Part shown: piece by piece, positions 8,679-20,481 of the stretch
How the letters are laid out: every line of letters begins with the position of its first letter
How positions within the stretch are numbered: position 1 is the first letter of the stretch
Assembly: GCA_963724385.1 (NCBI GenBank)
Contig: CAVRUJ010000002.1
Coordinates: 1,984,001 to 2,048,000, forward strand
Origin: DASXQK01 sp963724385
Lineage (GTDB): Bacteria; Pseudomonadota; Alphaproteobacteria; Dongiales; Dongiaceae
DNA length: 64,000 bases
Direction: 5' to 3'
Notes under the pieces: model-generated
Seen by the model: the letters and a program-made list of their open reading frames with translations, nothing else
What the model was told of the DNA's origin: nothing
Databases searched by the model: none
Translations under genes and position numbers: made by a program

Positions 8679-9722
8679 CTAAGCCTTGTTCTCTCCGAGA
8701 GAACGGCGCAGGCGTTCGTGGAAATAGGCGACGCCATCCTCCTGCCGGGGGCTCAAGGGGCCATGTGCGAAGGCGCCGGCCTCGAGATTGCGCTGCGCGA
8801 TCTCGCAGATGCCGAAGTCCTCGCGCACGATGCTGCAGTTCCGCTCGATGGCTTCGGCCCTTGCGGTCTCGCCCGCAGGATCGCTGTCGCGGAAGTAGAA
8901 GTGATAGACGAGCCGGCTCTTCTGGCGATCGACGGGCAGGATGCGCGAGGTGTTCATGCCGTCGGGATAGACCGAGAGCGTCATGTTGGGATAGGCCCAG
9001 AGCCAGACCCCGCCATAGATCGAGCCTTCGCGCTGGGGCGCCTTCATGACGACGACATTCTCGCGCCGGTAGGCCTCGAACCGGGTGAAGTCGATCTTGG
9101 AATTGAGCCAGCTGTGGATCGAGGGGATGTGATAGCCCTCGACGAAATTGTCCGTGTAGGTCTTCCAGTTGCAGGCGATCTCGAACTCCACCTGCTTCAG
9201 GCAGGCGAAGCTTTCCATCGGATAGGGCGCCGTCAGTTCAGGCAGGTCGCCGAGGCATTCGGCGAGCGGCCTGGCAGCGAGGTCGAGATTGAAGAAGACC
9301 AGGCCGCGCCACTCGCCCACCAGGATCGGAAGCAAGGGGTAGTCGGCCTTGTCGAACCAGGGCGCCTCGCCGAAGGCGGGGGTGGCCTTGAGGCGCCCAG
9401 CCGTGTCGTAGACCCAGCCGTGGTACCTGCAGCGCAACACGTCGCAATGGCCTCGGCCATCGTCGAAGAAATGGCCGGCGCGGTGACGGCAAAGATTGTG
9501 GAAACCGCGGAGCGCCCCTTCGCGGTCGCGGATCACGAAGACGCGCCAGCCGGCGATCTCGGCGGCGAGATAGTCGCCGGGACCGGGCAGATGCGAGGCC
9601 GGCCCGAGAAACTGCCAATCGCGGGCGAAGACTTGGTGCCGCTCGCGCTCATAGATATCGGCGCGGTGATACCAGTCGGCGGGGAGCGAGAGCCGGGGTT
9701 CGAGTTTTTGGGGCAGGTTCAT
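8679..9722 (-). CDS. Rieske-type ring-hydroxylating oxygenase, alpha subunit
   Basis: 347 aa from the ATG at 9722 (NLPQKLEPR); an earlier ATG at 9761 adds only a basic tail. The Rieske [2Fe-2S] ligands are in CRHRAGHFF and CRYHGW (residues 80-110). The mononuclear iron site is in DNFVEGYHIPSIHS. It belongs to the aromatic-ring and choline/carnitine-type oxygenase family. No reductase gene is next to it, so the substrate cannot be assigned. Confidence 0.9.
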   Translation of the reverse strand: MNLPQKLEPRLSLPADWYHRADIYERERHQVFARDWQFLGPASHLPGPGDYLAAEIAGWRVFVIRDREGALRGFHNLCRHRAGHFFDDGRGHCDVLRCRYHGWVYDTAGRLKATPAFGEAPWFDKADYPLLPILVGEWRGLVFFNLDLAARPLAECLGDLPELTAPYPMESFACLKQVEFEIACNWKTYTDNFVEGYHIPSIHSWLNSKIDFTRFEAYRRENVVVMKAPQREGSIYGGVWLWAYPNMTLSVYPDGMNTSRILPVDRQKSRLVYHFYFRDSDPAGETARAEAIERNCSIVREDFGICEIAQRNLEAGAFAHGPLSPRQEDGVAYFHERLRRSLGENKA

Positions 9723-9789
9723 GGCGCCTGGAATACTGCCGCGCCGGGCGCGCGCTGCCAAGCGGGCGATGCGTCGCCTCTCGCGGCCG

Positions 9790-10674
9790 TCACGGCGAGG
9801 CGATACCGCCCGCTTTCCGCCCCGGCAGGGTCGCGGGATCGCGGCCGAGCTCTTTGGCTGCCGCCTCGATCTGGGACGTCAGCATGGGAATCCAGGGCGC
9901 GTTCGAGGGGCTCTCGGCCTCCAGTGCCACCCATTGGCTGAGCGCCTCGTCGACATGGCCGGCCTGGGCCTTGGCGAGGGCCAGGTAGAAGCGTGCCCGC
10001 GGCTCCTTGGCGTCGATGGCGAGCGCCGCGGCAAAGGCCGCCTCGGCCGCGGGCGTGACCTGACCGCCGGCAGCCGCCACGAGCGCCTCGCCGTAGTGCG
10101 ATTGAAGATCGGCCGGCGGCACGCCGCCCGCGGTCTGCGTGCGCCGGATCGCCTCGCCATAGGCGGCGGCGCTCTCCTGATAGCGGCCGAGATCGCCCTC
10201 GGTGCGGCCCAGCAGGAGCCAGCCCTGGATGTCCTCGGGCTTCGCCTTCATGTGCTGGGCCAGGCGATCGACCAGGGCGACCATTTGCGGATCGACCTCG
10301 CTCGGCTGAGCCCGGCCGGCGAAGGGTTGGCCGGGCAGCAGCGGCTGGCCGAGGTTAGCGTAGATGGCAAGAGCCGCCACCGGCGCCAGGGCCAGAAGCA
10401 GGATCGCCGGCCAGGGCATGGACCGGGCCTTGGCCGTTGGCTTGCCGTCACGTTCCGCCGCGGCGAGGAGCCGGCGCTGAATCTCCAGACGGGCCGAAGC
10501 CGCCTCGGCCTCGGGCATCAGGCCGCGGGCGACGTCGCGGTCGAGCTCGGCAAGCTGGTCGCGATAGACGGCGAGATCGCTCGCTGGCCCCTGGCCGCGG
10601 CCCGCACCCCGCAGCTGCCAGGCGAAGAGGCCGAGGACGGCGGCCGAGAGAAGCGCGATCAGAAGCCAGAGCAT
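9790..10674 (-). CDS. ccmI: Cytochrome c biogenesis protein CcmI (CycH)
   Basis: 294 aa. One N-terminal membrane segment ([19 protein letters not shown]), a coiled region with YRDQLAELDRDVARGL, a second membrane segment near residue 90, then TPR repeats (GWLLLGRTEGDLGRYQESAA). In system I it acts in the periplasm as the apocytochrome chaperone that hands substrate to CcmF/CcmH. It is the last gene of the ccm operon, overlapping ccmH by one base. Confidence 0.92.
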   Translation of the reverse strand: MLWLLIALLSAAVLGLFAWQLRGAGRGQGPASDLAVYRDQLAELDRDVARGLMPEAEAASARLEIQRRLLAAAERDGKPTAKARSMPWPAILLLALAPVAALAIYANLGQPLLPGQPFAGRAQPSEVDPQMVALVDRLAQHMKAKPEDIQGWLLLGRTEGDLGRYQESAAAYGEAIRRTQTAGGVPPADLQSHYGEALVAAAGGQVTPAAEAAFAAALAIDAKEPRARFYLALAKAQAGHVDEALSQWVALEAESPSNAPWIPMLTSQIEAAAKELGRDPATLPGRKAGGIASP

Positions 10675-11141
10675 CAGGCGCCCTCGTCCATCAGCCGGGC
10701 GAGGCGCTTCTTTTCGTCTTCGCTCAAGGCAAGGGGCGGGGCGGCGTCGCCGCGCCGCCGGCGGTAGGCGAAAAGGATGGCGCCGGCGCCGAAGAGCAGG
10801 ACCAGCCCCGGTCCGCCCCAGAGCAGCAGGGTCTTGGCCTTGAAGGGCGGGTCGAGCAGGATGAAATCGCCATAGCGGGCGACGAGATAGGCCTTCACCT
10901 GCTCATCGCTGTCTCCGGCGGAGAGCCTCTCGCGCACGATCAGGCGCAGGTCATGGGCGAGATCGGCGTTGGAATCGTCGATCGACTGGTTCTGGCAGAC
11001 GAGGCAGCGCAGCTCCTTGCTGATGGCGCGCGCACGTGCTTCCAGCGCCGGATCCTTCAGCATCTCCGAGGGCTCAACGGCGAGGGCCGCGCCGGCCGCC
11101 GCCAGCAGCAGGCCAAGGGCGAAAGCCGCGGCGCGGATCAT
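10674..11141 (-). CDS. ccmH: Cytochrome c maturation protein CcmH (CycL)
   Basis: 155 aa. N-terminal signal/anchor, then the thiol motif [19 protein letters not shown] at about residue 44 that reduces the CXXCH cysteines of apocytochrome c, and a C-terminal membrane helix near residue 110. This is the short alphaproteobacterial CcmH without the TPR domain, which is encoded separately by ccmI. Confidence 0.95.
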   Translation of the reverse strand: MIRAAAFALGLLLAAAGAALAVEPSEMLKDPALEARARAISKELRCLVCQNQSIDDSNADLAHDLRLIVRERLSAGDSDEQVKAYLVARYGDFILLDPPFKAKTLLLWGGPGLVLLFGAGAILFAYRRRRGDAAPPLALSEDEKKRLARLMDEGA

Positions 11142-11683
11142 TGGGAAAGCTTGGCCAGCAACGGCTTCAGCTGGGTCTCGATCACGTCGGGGGTGAGCGG
11201 CCCCGCCTCGCGGAAGCGGATCACGCCGTCCTTGTCCACGAGGTAGCTCTCCGGCACGCCATAGACGCCGAAGTCGATGGCCGTGCGGCCGGTATCGTCG
11301 ACCACGACCCGGGCGAAGGGATTGCCGAATTCGGCCAGGAAGCCCTCGGTGTCGCCGGGCTTGTTCTTGTAGGCGATGCCGTCGAGCTCCAGGCGCTTGT
11401 CATTGGCGAGGTCCAGGAGCATCGGCGCCTCGGCCCGGCAGGGCACGCACCAGGAGGCAAAGAAGTTGATGAGTGTCACCCGGCCCTTGAGCTCCTCGCT
11501 CTTCAGGCCCGGCTTGCCGGCCTCCAGCGGCGCCAAGTCGAAGGACGGCACCGGCTTGTCGATCATTACCGAGGGCACCAGGGTGGGATCGCGGCTGGGC
11601 GCCAGGCCCATCCAGAACCAGCCAGCGAGCGCGGCGAAGGCGGCGAGCGGCAGGGCGAAGAGAAGGCGCTGCAGCCTGGTCAT
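11138..11683 (-). CDS. ccmG: Thiol:disulfide oxidoreductase CcmG/DsbE
   Basis: 181 aa. N-terminal membrane anchor, then a periplasmic thioredoxin fold with the active site [14 protein letters not shown] near residue 80 and the family [20 protein letters not shown]. It reduces CcmH or apocytochrome. Four-base overlaps with both ccmF and ccmH indicate translational coupling. Confidence 0.95.
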   Translation of the reverse strand: MTRLQRLLFALPLAAFAALAGWFWMGLAPSRDPTLVPSVMIDKPVPSFDLAPLEAGKPGLKSEELKGRVTLINFFASWCVPCRAEAPMLLDLANDKRLELDGIAYKNKPGDTEGFLAEFGNPFARVVVDDTGRTAIDFGVYGVPESYLVDKDGVIRFREAGPLTPDVIETQLKPLLAKLSQ

Positions 11684-13662
11684 TCGGCCGCTCCCTTGCC
11701 GGCCGCGATTGTTCTTGTGGCGTGCGCGCGCCGGGGCGCGCCGATGCGATAGCGCCGGTCGCTCAAGGAAACGACGCCGCCGAAAGCCATGATCAGCGCG
11801 CCGATCCAGATGAAGGGCACCAGCGGTTCATAGTAAAAGCGCACCGCCCAGCCACCCTTGCCGTCGGGCTCGCCGATGACGCCATAGACGTCGGAGAGGC
11901 CCGTGCTGTGGATCGCGGCCTCAGTGGTGGTCGTCTCGGACACAGGATAGAAGCGCTTCTCGGGCTCGAGGATCGCGACCATGTCGCCATCGCGGCTAAG
12001 GGTGATGCGGGCCCGCGTCACGTGATAGTTCGGGCCTTCGGCGGCGCCGACGCTGTCCAGGTGATAGACGTAGCCGGCGATGGTTCCGCTTTCGCCCGGC
12101 TTCAGGTCGCGGATGTCTTCCTGTTTCCAGGCAGCACTTCCGGTCATGCCGAGGATGGCGATGGCGAGCCCACCATGGGCCAAGGTCATGCCCCAGGCCG
12201 AGCGCGGCATGCGCCTGAGGCGACCAAGCGCGCCGGCCTCGAAGACCCGCGCGCGGCCCGCGAGCTCGCCGATCGCGCCGGCCAGAAGCCAACCGGCAAC
12301 CGCGATGGCGATGAGCGGCAGCGGCCGACCGCCCTCCAGCCACCAGGCGAGGAGTGCGGCCGCCGCCGCGACGGCGCCGGCGAACTTCAGCCGCGAAAGG
12401 GCGCCCGGGACATCGGCGCGCTTCCAGCTGAGCAAGGGGCCGATGGCGGTCAGCGCCGCGAGCGGCAGCATGATCGGCATGAAAGTGGCGTTGTAGTAGG
12501 GCGCACCGACGGAAACCGTGCCGAGGCCGAGCACGTCCAGGATCAGGGGATAAAGCGTTCCCAGCAGCACCGTCGCCGCCGCGGTGGCGAGGAACAGGTT
12601 GTTGATCACGAGCGCGCCCTCGCGGCTGAGCGGCGCGAAAAGTCCGCCCGGCTTCAAGTATGGCGCCCGCCAGGCGAAGAGAGCGAGCGCGCCGCCGATA
12701 TAAATGGCCAGCAGCACAAGGATGAAGAGGCCGCGCAGCGGATCGTTGGCGAAAGCATGGACCGAGGTGATGATGCCCGAGCGGACCAGGAAGGTGCCGA
12801 TCAGGCTGAAACCGAAGGCGAGGATGGCGAGCAGGATGGTCCAGCCTTTGAGCGCGTCGCGCTTCTCCACCACGATCGCCGAATGGAGAAGGGCGGTCGC
12901 CACCAGCCAGGGCATGAGGGAGGCGTTCTCCACCGGATCCCAGAACCACCAGCCGCCCCAGCCCAAAGTGTAATAGGCCCAGCGGCTGCCGAAGCAGATC
13001 CCGGCGGTGAGGCAGAGCCAGGCGGCCAAGGTCCAGGGCCTGACCCAGCGCGCCCAGGCGGCGTCGACCCGGCCTTCGATCAGGGCCGCGATGGCGAAGG
13101 AGAAGGCCATGGATAGCCCGACATAGCCCAGGTACAGCATGGGCGGATGGAAGGCGAGGCCGGGGTCCTGGAGGATCGGGTTGAGCTCGGCCCCATCGGG
13201 CGGCGCCGGGTCGAGGCGGGCGAAGGGGTTGGACGCGAACAGCATGAAGGCGAGAAAGCCTAAGGCGATGGCGGCCTGGACGGCCAGCGACCTCGCCTGG
13301 AGCCGGGGCGGCAGATTGTCGCCGAAGGCGGCCACGGCGGCGCCGTAGATGGCGAGGATGGCGACCCAGAGCAGGAGCGAACCTTCGTGATTCCCCCAGA
13401 GCCCAGCGATCCGGTAGATGAGGGGCTGGGCCGAGTTGGAGTTGCGGGCAACCACGGCGACCGAGAAATCCGAGACGATGAAGGCCTGCGTCAAGGCGCC
13501 GAAGGCGACCAGGATGCAGAGGAGCTGGGCCATGGCGGCAGGCTTGGCGAGCGCCATCAGCCTGCCGTCGTTGCGCGCCGCGCCCAGCATCGGCAAGGTC
13601 ATCTGCAGGAACGCGACGACGAAGGCGAGAGCAAGCGCGAAATGGCCGAGTTCGGGGATCAT
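11680..13662 (-). CDS. ccmF: Heme lyase CcmF
   Basis: 660 aa, with about 14 membrane helices. The start MIPELGHFALALA at 13662 is chosen over an in-frame ATG at 13686 because the family begins this way and it overlaps ccmE by four bases. The tryptophan-rich WWD domain reads TLGWGGWWFWDPVENAS. It carries out the ligation of heme to apocytochrome c together with CcmH and CcmI. Confidence 0.96.
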   Translation of the reverse strand: MIPELGHFALALAFVVAFLQMTLPMLGAARNDGRLMALAKPAAMAQLLCILVAFGALTQAFIVSDFSVAVVARNSNSAQPLIYRIAGLWGNHEGSLLLWVAILAIYGAAVAAFGDNLPPRLQARSLAVQAAIALGFLAFMLFASNPFARLDPAPPDGAELNPILQDPGLAFHPPMLYLGYVGLSMAFSFAIAALIEGRVDAAWARWVRPWTLAAWLCLTAGICFGSRWAYYTLGWGGWWFWDPVENASLMPWLVATALLHSAIVVEKRDALKGWTILLAILAFGFSLIGTFLVRSGIITSVHAFANDPLRGLFILVLLAIYIGGALALFAWRAPYLKPGGLFAPLSREGALVINNLFLATAAATVLLGTLYPLILDVLGLGTVSVGAPYYNATFMPIMLPLAALTAIGPLLSWKRADVPGALSRLKFAGAVAAAAALLAWWLEGGRPLPLIAIAVAGWLLAGAIGELAGRARVFEAGALGRLRRMPRSAWGMTLAHGGLAIAILGMTGSAAWKQEDIRDLKPGESGTIAGYVYHLDSVGAAEGPNYHVTRARITLSRDGDMVAILEPEKRFYPVSETTTTEAAIHSTGLSDVYGVIGEPDGKGGWAVRFYYEPLVPFIWIGALIMAFGGVVSLSDRRYRIGAPRRAHATRTIAAGKGAAE

Positions 13663-14105
13663 TGGCTCCCCGCGGCCGGCCGCCATTCGCCGGCCTTCTT
13701 CAGGGCCGCGGCGACCTCGGGCGGCATGTATTTCTCGTCATGCTTGGCGAGCACGGTGGTGGCGAGGAAAGTCCCGTCGGGCTCGAGCCCGCCTTCCACC
13801 ACCACGCCCTGGCCCTCGCGGAAAAGGTCCGGCAACACGCCGCGATAGGTGACGGGAAGCGCGTTCTTCAGGTCGGTGATGCGGAAATGCACGGTGAGGC
13901 CGTCGGCGTCCCTGACCAGGCTGCCCTTCTCCACCAGGCCGCCGAGGCGGAAATGGCTCGGCAGCTGATGGTTGGCCACCACCTCGCTCGGGCCGAAGAA
14001 GAAGGCGAGGCTGCCTTGCAGCGCATTGAGCACCAGGGCGGTGGCGCTGCCCAGCATCGCGAGGCCGACGAGCACGACCAGCATCCGACGGCGCTTGCGC
14101 GTCAC
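13659..14105 (-). CDS. ccmE: Heme chaperone CcmE (CycJ)
   Basis: 148 aa from a GTG start that overlaps the ccmD stop (GTGA). N-terminal membrane anchor, OB-fold domain, and the conserved heme-binding histidine in LAKHDEKYMPPEV near residue 125. It takes heme from CcmC and passes it to CcmF in the periplasm. Confidence 0.95.
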   Translation of the reverse strand: MTRKRRRMLVVLVGLAMLGSATALVLNALQGSLAFFFGPSEVVANHQLPSHFRLGGLVEKGSLVRDADGLTVHFRITDLKNALPVTYRGVLPDLFREGQGVVVEGGLEPDGTFLATTVLAKHDEKYMPPEVAAALKKAGEWRPAAGSQ

Positions 14106-14281
14106 TTCGCCCCTCGTCGAGAGCCGCGGGCCTCGAGCTCGGCCAGCGCCGCCTCGCGCCGGCGCAAGGCCCGCAAGGTGGTCGCCACCTGGCCTGCCAT
14201 GACCACTGCAGCGACGAGGAAGGCGGGCCAGACATAGACGGCATAGCCGCCCATGGCGAAGAAGGTCCGAAGGCTTTCCAT
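14102..14281 (-). CDS. ccmD: Heme exporter protein CcmD
   Basis: 59 aa, too short to stand out by length. It reads MESLRTFFAMGGYAVYVWPA, then a membrane helix and a charged coiled tail ending RRGAK. FxMGGYAxYVWPA is the CcmD signature. CcmD stabilises CcmE release from the CcmABC complex. Position between ccmC and ccmE and the four-base overlap with ccmE confirm the call. Confidence 0.93.
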   Translation of the reverse strand: MESLRTFFAMGGYAVYVWPAFLVAAVVMAGQVATTLRALRRREAALAELEARGSRRGAK

Positions 14282-14314
14282 GGCGGCCTATCTACTCCGG
14301 CGGCCGGTTTCGGA

Positions 14315-15031
14315 CTAGCGACCGACTGCCGCAGCGGCGCTGCGCAGCTTGGCGGCCAGGAACTCCGAGCGCACGCGCAGGATGAGGAGGCTCAAGAAGA
14401 AGAAGGTGAAGCCGAGCGCCATAATCATGAGCGGGATCAGGATCGAGGGATCGATGGTCGGCCCGCCCAGGCGGAACACGCTTTCGGGCTGGTGCAAGGT
14501 GTTCCACCAGTCGACCGAGAACTTGATGATGGGCACGTTGATGAATCCGACGATGGCGAGGATCTCCGCCGCCTTGTTGCCGCGCTCGGCATCGTCGAAG
14601 GCCCCGAGCAGCGCCATGTGGCCGAGATAGAGGAAGAAGAGGATCAGCATGGAGGTGAGCCTGGCGTCCCACACCCACCAGGCGCCCCACATCGGCTTGC
14701 CCCAGAGCGAGCCGCTGACGAGCGCAATGAAGGTGAAGCCGCAGCCGAGCGGCGAGGCGGCGCGCGCGATCAGGTCGCCCAGCGGGTGGCGCCAGATGAG
14801 GGCGCTGGCGCTGGCCGATGCTACGATGGTGTAGACGAAAAGCGCCATCCAGGCCGCCGGCACATGGACATAGATGATCCGCACGCTCTCGCCCTGCTGG
14901 TAGTCGGGCGGCGCGAAGACGAGGCCCCAGACGAGGCCCACGGCCAGCAGCAGGATGGCCGCCGCCGTCGTCCAGGGCAGCAGTTTCGCGGTCAGCCGCA
15001 GGAACCGGCCGGGATTGGCGAAGCGATGCAT
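14315..15031 (-). CDS. ccmC: Heme exporter/heme handling protein CcmC
   Basis: 238 aa, six membrane helices. The WWD domain reads GKPMWGAWWVWDARLTS (residues 120-136) and conserved histidines lie in IIYVHVPAAW and near the C-terminal side. It loads heme onto CcmE. The gap to ccmD is 33 bp. Confidence 0.95.
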   Translation of the reverse strand: MHRFANPGRFLRLTAKLLPWTTAAAILLLAVGLVWGLVFAPPDYQQGESVRIIYVHVPAAWMALFVYTIVASASASALIWRHPLGDLIARAASPLGCGFTFIALVSGSLWGKPMWGAWWVWDARLTSMLILFFLYLGHMALLGAFDDAERGNKAAEILAIVGFINVPIIKFSVDWWNTLHQPESVFRLGGPTIDPSILIPLMIMALGFTFFFLSLLILRVRSEFLAAKLRSAAAAVGR

Positions 15032-15120
15032 GACGGCGCGGATATATAGAGCATCGCCCAGGTGGGGGCAAAGTCAGGGGGATTACTTAACGTCCAGGGA
15101 CGGGGCGCGGCACCAGGACG

Positions 15121-15792
15121 CTAGGTCAAGGCAAGCCGCAACGCTGCCGCTCCCGCCCAGGGGGCGAGCGGGACGGCCGCCAGCAGATACGCTGCGAGGA
15201 GCATGAGATCGGATCGGGCGGATAGGCCGCCCGCTGCCGCATCGACCGCGGCGACGCCGAAGATCAGCACCGGCACATAGAGCGGCAGCACCAGGAGCGG
15301 CAGCAACACCGCGCCGCGCCGGGCTCCCAGGGTCAGCGCGGCGCCGACGCCGCCGACCAAGGTCAAGGCCGGGCCGCCCAGGGCAAGCGCCAGCGCCAGC
15401 ACGGGGATCGCAGGCCATGGCAATCCGAGGAGGAGGGCCAGAAGGGGCGCCATGACGAGTAATGGCAGGCCGGTCGCGAGCCAATGGGCCAAGGCCTTGG
15501 CAAGGAAGCTCGCCTCCAGGGGCAGGGGCGCCAGCGCCAGCTGCTCGAGCCCGCCGTCCTCCAGCTCCTGCTGGAACAGGCGGTCGAGGGACAAGAGGGC
15601 CGCGAAAAGCGCCATGACCCAGAGCAGGCCCGGCGCGATGCGGGCGAGAAGCTGCGGATCCGGCCCGACGCCGAAGGGAAAGGTCATCACCGCCAGGAGA
15701 TAGAAGGCAAGGGTGATGAGCGCATCGCCGCCCTGGCGCAGGGTCAGCAGGAGATCGCGGCGCAGCAGCGAAAGGAACCCGACGCCGGTCAT
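15121..15792 (-). CDS. ccmB: Heme exporter protein CcmB
   Basis: 223 aa, six membrane helices, starting with the ATG at 15792 that overlaps ccmA by four bases. It contains the family FPFGVGPDPQLL and LLSLDRLFQQELEDGGLEQL. It is the membrane partner of CcmA in the ABC complex that releases holo-CcmE. Confidence 0.95.
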   Translation of the reverse strand: MTGVGFLSLLRRDLLLTLRQGGDALITLAFYLLAVMTFPFGVGPDPQLLARIAPGLLWVMALFAALLSLDRLFQQELEDGGLEQLALAPLPLEASFLAKALAHWLATGLPLLVMAPLLALLLGLPWPAIPVLALALALGGPALTLVGGVGAALTLGARRGAVLLPLLVLPLYVPVLIFGVAAVDAAAGGLSARSDLMLLAAYLLAAVPLAPWAGAAALRLALT

Positions 15793-16433
15793 GACGCGGG
15801 CGATCCCGCATATCGGGCGAGGTCGAGAACGGCCGCGCCGGGCGGCTCGCTCTCCCCATGCAGCGCGATGACGGCAAGCCCGCCCTCGGCGCGATGCCGG
15901 GCGAGCGCGTGAGCGAAAAGGCCTTGCGCCTCGGCGTCGAGCGCGTTGGCCGGCTCGTCCAAGAGCCAAAGCGGGGCGCTGCTGCCCGCCACCCGGGCAA
16001 GGGCGAGGCGCCGGCGCTGGCCGGCGGAGAGGAGGCGGGCGGGAATCCGGGCGAGGCCTTCGATGCCGAAGGCCTCGAGGCCCCTCTCGACCGCGCCGGC
16101 GCCGCACCAGAAGCGCAAATTCTCCGCCACGGTCAAGGCCGGCTTCACCGCGTCGAGATGGCCGAGGAAGGCAAGCCGCCGGCGATGGCGCTCCGGTTCT
16201 GGAGCGATTGGCGCGCCGGCCCAGGAAAGCGCGCCTTCGACCGGTTGCAGCAGGCCAGCCATGAGGCGCAGCAGGCTCGATTTGCCGCTGCCGTTGGGCC
16301 CGCGCAGCAGGAGCGCGCCGCCCGGCTCCAAGGCGAAATCGAGGCCCTCGAACACCAGCCGCGCGCCGCGCCGGCAAGCAAGCGCCTGGCCGGCGAAGGC
16401 GGCGGGCCGCTCTATTTCGGAATCCCCTCCCAT
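15789..16433 (-). CDS. ccmA: Cytochrome c biogenesis ATP-binding protein CcmA
   Basis: 214 aa ABC ATPase. Walker A GPNGSGKSS near residue 48, signature LLSAGQRRRLALARV, Walker B APLWLLDEPANALD. It is the first gene of ccmABCDEFGHI, and nearly all junctions in the operon overlap. Confidence 0.95.
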   Translation of the reverse strand: MGGDSEIERPAAFAGQALACRRGARLVFEGLDFALEPGGALLLRGPNGSGKSSLLRLMAGLLQPVEGALSWAGAPIAPEPERHRRRLAFLGHLDAVKPALTVAENLRFWCGAGAVERGLEAFGIEGLARIPARLLSAGQRRRLALARVAGSSAPLWLLDEPANALDAEAQGLFAHALARHRAEGGLAVIALHGESEPPGAAVLDLARYAGSPAS

Positions 16434-16505
16434 CGCGGGCGAAATTAGCCTGGATGATCGGTCGTCACCACCCTGCGAAGCAGGAGGCTGGGGCCAAAAA
16501 TATTT

Positions 16506-16693
16506 GCGCCGCGTCCCGCCGGGATGTGAGCGGGACGCGGCGCGCGAGGTCGGAAGACGAGCCGCTGGGGGTCGCGAGGTGCCGTCTTCCAGTCCCCGAC
16601 CATCTTTGGGGGTTTGCAGAGGTCGGTCGGGGGCCTCAAGTCAGGACAGGGAGGTTCGCTGACGGGAGAAGACTGGCCGCGGGCTGTGGCGGC
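16506..16693. ncRNA. Hairpin-rich intergenic segment, possible structured RNA
   Basis: Five consecutive inverted repeats: 16506-16519 with 16530-16543 (14 bp, GCGCCGCGTCCCGC), 16552-16559 with 16583-16590 (GGAAGACG), 16594-16601 with 16625-16632 (CCCCGACC), 16640-16644 with 16659-16663, and 16676-16680 with 16689-16693. There is no convincing reading frame in 16434-16811. It could be a small RNA, a ccm leader, or decayed repeats. I do not recognise a known RNA family, and the strand is unknown. Confidence 0.35.
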
Positions 16694-16811
16694 AATGGGC
16701 CGCAATGATGGCGAAATTGTGGTATTTCAGATGAGCCTGTGCGTTGAACGCCGGCGACGATCGTCCAGATCGGAAGCCCCAACCTCTGGTCTATCTCAAT
16801 CAGCTCGTAAG

Positions 16812-17135
16812 CTAGGCCGCTTCCCGTACTTCGGGGATGTCCGCAAGGCGCTTGAGGTGTTTCCGCACTTTCCTCAGCGACTTCGCTACTTCATATAGGT
16901 CCACTGCGTTCTGGAGGTTCAACCAGAACTGCGGAGTGGTACCCAGCACAAACGCAATGCGGCTTGCACTGTCTGCCGTTATCGCCGCGCGACCGTTCAC
17001 AATGGCGCTCATGTGCTTCCGAGTTAGCCCAGCAGCCTCCGCAAACCGGGCAATCGAGATCTTGCGCGGACGCAGATAAAGCTCCGACAAAATCTCGCCT
17101 GGGGATGTCGGACGACGCCTCTTTGAATCATGCAT
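16812..17135 (-). CDS. higA: HigA-type antitoxin (XRE family)
   Basis: 107 aa from the ATG at 17135 (MHDSKRRRPTSPGEILSELY); a start at 17177 is possible. A helix-turn-helix domain covers residues 25-80 (ISIARFAEAAGLTRKHMSAI), with the HigA-type end TTPQFWLNLQNAVDLYEV. It should bind the toxin and repress the promoter at 17541. It follows the toxin gene, the order typical of higBA. Confidence 0.92.
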   Translation of the reverse strand: MHDSKRRRPTSPGEILSELYLRPRKISIARFAEAAGLTRKHMSAIVNGRAAITADSASRIAFVLGTTPQFWLNLQNAVDLYEVAKSLRKVRKHLKRLADIPEVREAA

Positions 17136-17188
17136 CTGCAAGGCCTTCAGTGGGGCACACGGCGCTTTCCGTACCAAGAAGGAAGGTC

Positions 17189-17482
17189 CTAGTGATAATC
17201 GACAAAGTCGATGTCCACGATGTCTCCGGACTCGCCATGCTCGAACCTGAATATGAGACGCCAGTTTCGGCTTATGGTCATAGCGTAGAATCCGGACAAA
17301 TCGCCATGCAGAATGTGAAAGCCATAGGCGCTTCTCAAGTCGGCTACGCAGGTCGCTGCATTCATTGCGTCAAGCACGAGCCTCATCCGCTTTAGATAAC
17401 GATCGCCAATTCTCCGACACTTGCCAGTGACAAAAACTTCCTCGACCCCCTTGTGGGTAAAGGAACCTTGTTTGATCGGCAT
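17189..17482 (-). CDS. higB: HigB-type toxin (RelE superfamily)
   Basis: 97 aa. The family pattern is complete: FTHKGVEEVF, LRSAYGFHILHGDLSGFYA, ISRNWRLIFRFEHG and the terminal VDIDFVDYH. These toxins are ribosome-dependent mRNA endonucleases. The gene sits directly after a control region with two dyads and before higA. Confidence 0.92.
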   Translation of the reverse strand: MPIKQGSFTHKGVEEVFVTGKCRRIGDRYLKRMRLVLDAMNAATCVADLRSAYGFHILHGDLSGFYAMTISRNWRLIFRFEHGESGDIVDIDFVDYH

Positions 17483-17540
17483 AGGTTCACATCTCCCGAT
17501 GCTAGAACGTGGTTCATGACGTCTCCTCCCATAATTATCT

Positions 17541-17574
17541 GTAACCTATCCGGTTACGTTACCTCTGAGGTTAC
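17541..17574. promoter_or_regulatory. Candidate HigA operator, two tandem dyads
   Basis: GTAACC-N5-GGTTAC (17541-17557) is immediately followed by GTTACC-N5-GGTTAC (17558-17574), a repeat period of 17 bp. The pair lies 59 bp upstream of higB. The arrangement fits cooperative autorepression by HigA dimers. Confidence 0.7.
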
Positions 17575-17702
17575 ATATGTCCCCATTGCTGTCAAGCGCA
17601 TCGTCACCGGTATCAGCTGAGTGAGTGGGCTTCAACCGCCTCAATCGGCCGCATCCGCCATGGGAGCCGCTTGCCTCCGCACAGGCTTGCCCAAACCTGA
17701 AA

Positions 17703-17731
17703 TTGTGGTTTTTCGGATGGTCGGTGCTATC
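17703..17731 (+). promoter_or_regulatory. Candidate acnA promoter
   Basis: TTGTGG (17703-17708), a 17-bp spacer, then GCTATC (17726-17731), about 40 bp before the likely acnA start. The segment GAAATTGTGGTTTTTCGGATG around its -35 box recurs with two mismatches at 16713-16733, on the far side of the HigBA module. Confidence 0.45.
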
Positions 17732-17773
17732 ATGAAAACGCCCCCCGAACGCTCGCTAGAGATGGAGCCGCCC

Positions 17774-20464
<2,691 letters not shown>

Positions 20465-20481
20465 GGGGTAGTGGGAATTCG

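Noticed and set aside
16506..16693. Assignment of the hairpin region as 6S RNA
   Set aside because: 6S RNA is one long hairpin with a central bubble; this is a row of separate short hairpins and lacks the usual neighbours.
17621..17773. Longer N-terminus for aconitase
   Set aside because: It would be translated through the likely promoter and has no similarity to aconitases; GGAG supports the GTG at 17774.
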